A stretch of DNA of 21,171 nucleotides from JBKPRX01 sp046734795 (lineage in GTDB: Bacteria > Actinomycetota > Thermoleophilia > Gaiellales > Gaiellaceae): positions 1-21,171 of the forward strand of contig JBKPRX010000049.1 of the NCBI GenBank assembly GCA_046734795.1, given 5' to 3'. A model generated the notes under the pieces. The model saw nothing but the letters and a program-made list of their open reading frames with translations. It was not told the origin of the DNA and ran no database searches. The stretch's first letter is position 1. Each line of letters begins with the position of its first letter. A program made the translations under genes and the position numbers. This document shows positions 16,854 through 21,171 of the stretch, piece by piece.

Positions 16854-17890
16854 GTCGCGTACCTCTCGACGAGCGGTCGTTGCGGGCGCGACGACTCGGC
16901 GCGCGTCGCCAACCCAAGGCGCATCAGCTCCGCTTCCATCTGCTTGGCGATCTCCGAGAGCTCGTCTGTCGCTTGGATCGTGTGCGACGGGTCCGTCTCG
17001 ACGAGCTCGGCAGCCGCGCGAATCTGCGCCATCGCTCCTGCAAGCTGTTGCGCGGCGGCTTTCTGCTGCTCCGTCGCGAGCACTGCGTCGCCCACCATTG
17101 CCGCAGTCGACGCCATCAGCTCCGCGACGTCGCGCGCTTCGTGCGCGCCGTGCTGCGTCGCCTCGATCGTCGCGTCGACCTCACCTTGGACGTCGGCGAC
17201 GATCTCGCGAATCGACGCCGTCGACTCGACGGAACGCTCAGCAAGCTTGCGGACCTCCGCGGCGACGACGCCGAAGCCCTTCCCGGTCTCGCCCGCGCGC
17301 GCGGCCTCGATTGCCGCGTTCAGCGCGAGCAAATTCGTTTGCTCCGCGATCTCGTTCATGAGCGCGAGGATCTCGCCGATTCGCCGCGACTGGTTGCCGA
17401 GAGCCTGCGTCCGCTCGACGATCGCCTCGACAGCGTCCTGCATCCCGCGCATCGTCTCGCCCGTGCTGTCCGCCGCGGCGCCGACGGCGCGCGCGTTGTC
17501 GGCAATCGCGCCCGCGGCAGACGCGAGCTGCTCGACCGTGGCCGTCGTCTCGGCGACAGCGGTCGACTGCTCACGCGCCGACTCGAGCGCTCGGCCGTGG
17601 CCGAGCCGCTGCTTCTGGACGCTGGCGGCGAAATCGTCCGCGCTATGCGAAAGACGCCGGAGGAGCCGCGTGAACCGGACGAGCAGGTAGCTCGAGGCGG
17701 CGACCGCTCCAACCGTCGCAAGAAGGTCGAAGCCGACGACCGCGAAGAGCACGACGCGATGGGCACCTGAGGCCTGCGTGGCTGCGCGGACGGTCAGAAC
17801 GAGCGCGGTCAGAAGCGTGCCGACGAGAAGAACGGCGAGTACGCCGATTCTCCTGGCCGGAATGCTGCGGAGCTCCGCTGGGAGCCGCAT
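16850..17890 (-). CDS. Methyl-accepting chemotaxis protein lacking an extracytoplasmic sensor (first of a pair)
   Basis: A 346-residue paralogue of the downstream receptor with the same layout. A hydrophobic segment at about 15-36, a loop of roughly 10 residues and a second hydrophobic segment at about 46-71 are followed by the basic stretch RFTRLLRRLSH and a cytoplasmic helical domain. The CheA/CheW-binding tip EIAEQTNLLALNAAIEAARA is at 180-199, then GKGFGVVAAEVRKLAERSVE. No recognisable HAMP, PAS or ligand-binding domain is present. The ATG at 17890 lies 36 bp downstream of a sigma-28-like promoter; its ribosome site is weak. The last bases overlap the next receptor start (ATGA). The two proteins differ throughout the membrane part but share the signalling core, which points to an old tandem duplication. 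Confidence 0.93.
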   Translation of the reverse strand: MRLPAELRSIPARRIGVLAVLLVGTLLTALVLTVRAATQASGAHRVVLFAVVGFDLLATVGAVAASSYLLVRFTRLLRRLSHSADDFAASVQKQRLGHGRALESAREQSTAVAETTATVEQLASAAGAIADNARAVGAAADSTGETMRGMQDAVEAIVERTQALGNQSRRIGEILALMNEIAEQTNLLALNAAIEAARAGETGKGFGVVAAEVRKLAERSVESTASIREIVADVQGEVDATIEATQHGAHEARDVAELMASTAAMVGDAVLATEQQKAAAQQLAGAMAQIRAAAELVETDPSHTIQATDELSEIAKQMEAELMRLGLATRAESSRPQRPLVERYAT

Positions 17891-17926
17891 TCAGCGAGGT
17901 CTCTGCCGCACGAACACCACCGCTCG

Positions 17927-17955
17927 CTATCGGCATTCCGGCGTCCGAGCTTGAC
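17927..17955 (-). promoter_or_regulatory. Sigma-28 (FliA)-like promoter of the chemoreceptor pair
   Basis: Reading the minus strand, GTCAAG (17955-17950) is followed by GCCGATAG (17934-17927), with 15 bp between CAAG and GCCGATAG. The flagellar sigma-28 consensus is TAAA-N15-GCCGATAA, and actinobacterial versions are reported with a CTCA-type upstream box. The 8-bp downstream box differs from consensus at one position. It lies 36 bp before the first receptor gene, just where a motility-class promoter belongs. This implies a FliA-type sigma factor and probably flagella in the organism, to be checked elsewhere in the genome. Confidence 0.7.
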
Positions 17956-17968
17956 GGGTCTACGGGCA

Positions 17969-18012
17969 GAAAACGAGGCCGGCGCGGGCGGTCGAAGCCG
18001 CCGGCGCCGGCC
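17969..18012 (-). terminator. Rho-independent terminator of the peroxiredoxin gene
   Basis: On the minus strand a GC-rich hairpin starts 12 nt after the peroxiredoxin stop. The outer arms GGCCGGCG (18012-18005) and CGCCGGCC (17984-17977) pair perfectly, and GGCGG/CCGCC close the inner part around a TTCG-containing loop. It is followed by TCGTTTTC (17976-17969), a short T-run. This is the only convincing intrinsic terminator in the window and it insulates the chemoreceptor promoter that follows. Confidence 0.8.
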
Positions 18013-18024
18013 GCAGAAGGGCCT

Positions 18025-18684
18025 CTATTGAGGCTGCGGAACGATGCGGATGTACGGCTTCGGCGACTCCCAGTCGCCGAAGATCTCCTTGGCCTCGTCG
18101 TTCGAGACGGAGCCCGCGATGATCACGTTCTCGCCCTGCTTCCAGTTCACCGGCGTCGCGACGCGGTGCTTCGCAGTCAGCTGCAGCGAGTCGATCACCC
18201 GCAGCACCTCGTCGAAGTTGCGGCCGGTCGTCATCGGGTAGACGAGGATCAGCTTGATCTTCTTGTCCGGGCCGACGACGAAGACGTTGCGGACGGTCTG
18301 ATTGTCCGCAGCGGTGCGCTCGGCCGGATCGCCGGAGGTCTCGGCGGAGAGCATCCCGTAGGACTTCGCGATGCTGAAGTCCGAGTCCGCGACAATCGGG
18401 TAGTTGGGCGCGGTGCCCTGGGTCTCCTCGATGTCCTTCGCCCACCGCTCGTGGTCGCTCGCCGTGTCGACCGAGAGGCCGATGATCTTGACGTTTCGCT
18501 TCTCGAACTCCGGCTTGATCTTCGCCATGTACCCGAGCTCGGTCGTGCAGACGGGCGTGAAGTCCTTCGGGTGCGAGAACAAGACGGCCCACGAGTCACC
18601 GACCCATTCGTGGAAATGGATCTTGCCCTCGGTCGTCTCCGCCTCGAAGTCCGGCGCCGTGTCCCCAATCTGGAGTAATGCCAT
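18025..18684 (-). CDS. 1-Cys peroxiredoxin (Prx6 family)
   Basis: A 219-residue cytoplasmic thiol peroxidase reducing H2O2 and organic peroxides. The active-site motif HPKDFTPVCTTELG (38-51) holds the peroxidatic Cys46, with Pro and Thr of the PxxxT/SxxC pattern. Cys46 is the only cysteine in the protein, so there is no resolving cysteine and an external thiol reductant is needed. The long C-terminal arm (about 155-219, with VATPVNWKQGENVIIAGSVS) is typical of Prx6-type enzymes and mediates dimerisation. Length fits the family (about 210-225). The ATG at 18684 has AGGAGG 11 nt upstream, a TATATT/TTGTCT promoter and a hairpin terminator, so this is a complete single-gene unit. It is divergent from the antiporter gene. 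Oxidative-stress control is likely but no known operator is recognised. Confidence 0.96.
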   Translation of the reverse strand: MALLQIGDTAPDFEAETTEGKIHFHEWVGDSWAVLFSHPKDFTPVCTTELGYMAKIKPEFEKRNVKIIGLSVDTASDHERWAKDIEETQGTAPNYPIVADSDFSIAKSYGMLSAETSGDPAERTAADNQTVRNVFVVGPDKKIKLILVYPMTTGRNFDEVLRVIDSLQLTAKHRVATPVNWKQGENVIIAGSVSNDEAKEIFGDWESPKPYIRIVPQPQ

Positions 18685-18695
18685 TGCTCTCTTGT

Positions 18696-18755
18696 CCTCC
18701 TGTCGCTACCGATCGGAAGCTATCGAAAATATAGCTATTGGCGATCCGCAGACAA
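18696..18755 (-). promoter_or_regulatory. Promoter and ribosome-binding site of the peroxiredoxin gene
   Basis: On the minus strand TTGTCT (18755-18750) and TATATT (18733-18728) are separated by 16 bp, close to the housekeeping sigma-70 consensus. AGGAGG (18701-18696) precedes the ATG at 18684 by 11 nt. The stretch is markedly AT-richer than its surroundings. It is the best canonical promoter in the window. Confidence 0.72.
18718..18736. promoter_or_regulatory. Inverted repeat over the peroxiredoxin -10 region
   Basis: AGCTAT (18718-18723) and ATAGCT (18731-18736) are inverted repeats with a 7-bp spacer and enclose the TATATT hexamer. It could be an operator for a redox- or metal-responsive repressor acting on the peroxiredoxin gene, or a by-product of AT-rich promoter sequence. 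I do not recognise it as a known binding site. Confidence 0.35.
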
Positions 18756-18765
18756 AACGTGACGA

Positions 18766-18771
18766 GACAAT
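18766..18771 (+). promoter_or_regulatory. Possible leaderless -10 hexamer of the antiporter gene
   Basis: GACAAT ends 6 nt before the GTG at 18778. It keeps the A at position 2 and T at position 6 of the -10 consensus. No Shine-Dalgarno is visible before this start, so a leaderless mRNA is likely. The match is weaker than for icd or aceK. Confidence 0.35.
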
Positions 18772-18777
18772 CACCCC

Positions 18778-20235
18778 GTGACCGAAGGCGTCGCCCTCCT
18801 TCTCGTCGGTTCGATCCTCGCGGGCGCAGTCGTAGTCGCGCTCGTCGCGAATCGGACCGGGCTTCCGGTCCTCGTCGCCTTCCTCGCGCTCGGGATGCTG
18901 CTCGGCTCCGACGGACCCGGCGGAATCGACTTCGACGACGCAGAGCTCGCGCGGCACGTCGGCATCGTCGGCCTCGGGCTGATCCTCTACGAGGGCGGAC
19001 TCCAGACGTCGTGGCGGCGGTTACGGGAGGTTGCGGTTCCTGCCTTGCAACTGAGTACGCTCGGCGTGATCGTCAGCGCGCTTCTCACCGGCGTCGCCGC
19101 GCAAGCGCTGTTCGATCTTTCGTGGCTCGAGGCGATCTTGCTCGGCGCGGTCGTGTCCTCGACCGACGCGGCCGCGGTCTTCTCCACCCTCCGCTTCACG
19201 CAGATCCGGAGGAGGCTCGCGCGAACGCTCGAGGCGGAGTCCGGCGGAAACGATCCGATGGCGATCGCGCTCACCGTCGGTCTGATCGCGTGGATCGAAC
19301 ATCCCGAGACCTCGGGATTCGCCGATCTCGCGACGCTCGTGATCCGACAGCTCGGGCTGGGGCTCGTGGTCGGCGTCGCTCTCGGCGTCGCCGCCTCCTG
19401 GATCTTCGCTCGTATCCCGCGGACGATCGGCGCGTTCGTTCCCGTCGCGTCGATCGCAGCCGCGGCACTCGCGTTCGGAGCGGCGGACGTGATCGGCGGC
19501 AGCGGCTTTCTCGCCGTCTACCTCGTCGGCCTCGCCGTGGGTAGCACCCCGTCGCGCTATCGCCGTCAGCTCGTCGCGTTTCACGAGGGAATCGCGTTCG
19601 TCGCGCAGGTGACGTTGTTCGTCGTGCTCGGCCTGCTCGTCTTCCCGCACGACCTCCGCGACGTCGCGCTCTCGGGACTTGCTCTCGCGACCCTGTTGAT
19701 CCTCGTGGCCCGGCCCGCTGCCGTTTGGTCGTCGACGCTCTTCAGCGGCTTCGCGCAACGCGAGCGGTTGCTGCTCGGCTGGGCAGGCCTACGCGGAGCC
19801 GCCCCGATCGTCGTCGCGACGTTCGTCCTTTCCTCCGAGGTTCCGCACAAGGAGACGATCTTCAACGCGGTGTTCTTCGTCGTGGTTGTCTCCTCGATCG
19901 TGCAAGGAACGACGCTCGAGCGCGTCGCCGCGCGCCTCGGCCTCGTCTACCCCTCGCCGCCGGTCGCAGACGCGCCGCTCGAGCTCGGCCCGTCGAGCGA
20001 GCTCGACCTCGTGGAGTTTCCCGTCGCCGCCGACCACGCGGTCAACGGCTCTGCTGTCCGGGAGCTAGGGCTGCCGCGAAACGCGCTGATCGCCGTCATC
20101 CACCGCGACGGCGACGCCATTCCCCCGCGCGGAAGCACCACCGTTCGGCAAGGCGACCGTCTCTTCATCCTCGTGCCGCATAAGCATCGCGCTGACATCG
20201 AAGACGTCTTCAGCAGGTGGCGACGTCGCGTCTGA
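18778..20235 (+). CDS. CPA1-family cation/proton antiporter with C-terminal TrkA-C-like domain (NhaP2/CvrA type)
   Basis: A 485-residue inner-membrane antiporter, exchanging K+ or Na+ for H+ and so setting cytoplasmic pH and ion content. About twelve hydrophobic segments span 1-400. Family marks are GLGLILYEGGLQTSWRRLRE (about 66-85), AVVSSTDAAAVFSTLR (about 124-139) and the ion-site motif ESGGNDPMAIAL (about 154-165), then GWAGLRGAAPIVVATF (about 338-353). The cytoplasmic tail (about 400-485), with LDLVEFPVAADHAVNGSAVR and RGSTTVRQGDRLFILVP, is TrkA-C/RCK-C-like and may bind a nucleotide or other ligand. This layout fits the NhaP2/CvrA K+/H+ antiporters best; ion choice is not certain from sequence. 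The GTG at 18778 is used because homology starts there. The last 171 bp are overlapped antisense by the next gene. Confidence 0.93.
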   Translation: MTEGVALLLVGSILAGAVVVALVANRTGLPVLVAFLALGMLLGSDGPGGIDFDDAELARHVGIVGLGLILYEGGLQTSWRRLREVAVPALQLSTLGVIVSALLTGVAAQALFDLSWLEAILLGAVVSSTDAAAVFSTLRFTQIRRRLARTLEAESGGNDPMAIALTVGLIAWIEHPETSGFADLATLVIRQLGLGLVVGVALGVAASWIFARIPRTIGAFVPVASIAAAALAFGAADVIGGSGFLAVYLVGLAVGSTPSRYRRQLVAFHEGIAFVAQVTLFVVLGLLVFPHDLRDVALSGLALATLLILVARPAAVWSSTLFSGFAQRERLLLGWAGLRGAAPIVVATFVLSSEVPHKETIFNAVFFVVVVSSIVQGTTLERVAARLGLVYPSPPVADAPLELGPSSELDLVEFPVAADHAVNGSAVRELGLPRNALIAVIHRDGDAIPPRGSTTVRQGDRLFILVPHKHRADIEDVFSRWRRRV

Positions 20236-21171
20236 GTCAGCCCGGACGAACGACTGCTCGAACCAGCACCCGTCGTGGCTCTCCTGTGCGATCCAACCGC
20301 GCTTCCGAACCTTCGCGACCAGACCTTCGAATGCAGCCCGCGCCTGAGGCGTTTCGTCAGGCGTGCCGTTTCCGGACGATTTGAACGACCGCGATTCAGC
20401 AACGAGCTCGTCAACGCCGCCGCGGCGCACGGACGCATAGAACTGCCACTTCAGATAGCCGCGCCAGGCTCGGATCGTGCAGAGCTCCGGCTCGTCCACC
20501 TCGGCGACGACGGGCGCCTCGGGCGGGAGCGACTCGGCTAGCGGCGGCTCGACTGGGAGCGGCGGTGCCACGGGGACGGCTCGAGCGGCCGGCGGCAGAG
20601 GAGGAGCCGCGAGTGCGGCCTCGATCGAGTCGCGCCGGCGGACAGCGACGACCGCAAGTCCGAGGAGCGTGAGCGCGAGCAAACCGAACGGAGCGAGCAC
20701 AAACCACGGAAGCCCGTTCCCGCTCGACGTCGCCGCCGGAGTCGGCGTCGGGACCAGGACAAGCTTTCGCTTCGCTGCCGCCTGCGCAGCTTTCAGCCGC
20801 GCCGCCTTCAGCCGCGCTGCTTTGAGACGCGCTGCTTTGAGACGGGCTGCTTTGAGAGCGGCCGCTCGCCGCTGCGCCCGGGCCGCAGCCTTCCGCGCGT
20901 TCGCAGCATTCGCCGCGTTCACCGCCCCGGCTCCGCTTCGTGTCGGCGTTGCCGGCGGAACCGCTGTCGGTGTGGAGAGCCTCGTAGTAGGCGCCGACGA
21001 AGGCGTGGAAACCGACGGCGTCGTGGGCTTCGGCGCAGGAGCCGGCTTCGAGGTCGACTTCGTCCGCGACCGCACCGGCCCCGGATCCGGAGCCACGGCC
21101 GCGGGCGTCGGGTCCGGTGCGGGCGTCGTTGGCGCCGGCGGCGGCGCCGTGGCCGCGGGCGTCGTGACCGG
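20065..21171 (-). CDS. Unrecognised single-span membrane protein with Pro/Ala/Thr-rich segment and KAARL repeats (N-terminus beyond window)
   Basis: The frame is open from the right edge to a TAG at 20065, giving 368 visible residues; a GTG at 21096 exists, but the 25 codons before it have the same Pro/Thr/Ala composition, so the gene probably begins outside. In visible numbering, 1-80 is a Pro/Thr/Ala/Ser-rich linker; 83-135 is an Ala/Lys/Arg helix with four or five KAARL repeats; 153-177 is a membrane span ended by RRR, suggesting the C-terminus is cytoplasmic; 178-225 is Pro-rich; 230-310 is a compact domain with CTIRAWRGYLKWQFYA, KVRKRGWIAQ and CWFEQSF. I do not recognise this domain. The final 56 residues are low in complexity and lie wholly antisense to the antiporter gene. 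A cell-surface or envelope role is suggested by layout only. Confidence 0.68.
   Translation of the reverse strand, partial: PVTTPAATAPPPAPTTPAPDPTPAAVAPDPGPVRSRTKSTSKPAPAPKPTTPSVSTPSSAPTTRLSTPTAVPPATPTRSGAGAVNAANAANARKAAARAQRRAAALKAARLKAARLKAARLKAARLKAAQAAAKRKLVLVPTPTPAATSSGNGLPWFVLAPFGLLALTLLGLAVVAVRRRDSIEAALAAPPLPPAARAVPVAPPLPVEPPLAESLPPEAPVVAEVDEPELCTIRAWRGYLKWQFYASVRRGGVDELVAESRSFKSSGNGTPDETPQARAAFEGLVAKVRKRGWIAQESHDGCWFEQSFVRADSDATSPPAEDVFDVSAMLMRHEDEETVALPNGGASARGNGVAVAVDDGDQRVSRQP
20789..20863 (-). repeat. 15-bp tandem repeat encoding KAARL units
   Basis: Five consecutive 15-bp units (from 20789, 20804, 20819, 20834 and 20849) follow the pattern GCTTTNAGNCGCGCT on the plus strand, the third and fourth differing by one base and the last diverging. 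In frame on the minus strand they give repeats of KAARL. The in-frame unit means copy number could change without breaking the protein. Confidence 0.85.

Overview
The window is high-GC bacterial DNA with dense, short-spaced genes, strong G/C third-position bias, GTG and TTG starts, several starts that look leaderless, a PucR-type regulator and a sigma-28-like promoter. Together these suggest an actinobacterium, perhaps Thermoleophilia (Gaiellales/Solirubrobacterales). That placement is inference; no rRNA or other phylogenetic marker is present. I see no tRNA, rRNA, CRISPR array, transposase or phage gene.

Region 1 (1-5031, minus strand) is a branched-chain-amino-acid-type (HAAT family) ABC importer operon. 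In transcription order it holds a solute-binding protein, a LivH permease, a single-chain LivM-LivG fusion (permease plus ATPase), a LivF ATPase, and then the start of a phosphotriesterase-family metal hydrolase cut by the window edge. A hairpin separates the binding-protein gene from livH.

Region 2 (5032-7002) holds the likely control of that operon. A plus-strand PucR-family regulator lies beyond a truncated remnant of a sugar-type (RbsC-like) permease. A TTGTC-N6-GACAA dyad occurs twice here: as a perfect 20-bp palindrome upstream of the ABC operon, and over the start codon of the regulator gene. This is a good candidate operator pair.

Region 3 (6999-12725) covers glycerol and alcohol/enone redox metabolism. 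glpK and a long-chain-alcohol-oxidase-like GMC flavoenzyme form a minus-strand pair. A C-terminally short GlpD is divergent from glpK, and a CurA-like NADPH-dependent reductase converges on glpD.

Region 4 (12743-15821) has aceK (isocitrate dehydrogenase kinase/phosphatase) divergent, across 61 bp, from icd, which encodes its expected substrate. The E. coli-type phosphorylation serine is conserved, so converter enzyme and target are neighbours.

Region 5 (15825-17955) has two paralogous methyl-accepting chemotaxis proteins with almost no extracytoplasmic sensor. They are coupled by an ATGA overlap and preceded by a sigma-28/FliA-like promoter. Region 6 (17969-20235) has a 1-Cys peroxiredoxin with a clear promoter and terminator, divergent from a CPA1 cation/proton antiporter. 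Region 7 (20065-21171) is the C-terminal part of an unrecognised membrane protein with a Pro/Ala/Thr-rich segment and KAARL tandem repeats; its tail overlaps the antiporter gene antisense by 171 bp.

The most useful signals beyond routine annotation are the PucR operator pair, the aceK/icd pair, the recurrent TANNNT hexamer 6-8 nt before start codons that lack a Shine-Dalgarno sequence, and the sigma-28-like promoter of the chemoreceptor pair.
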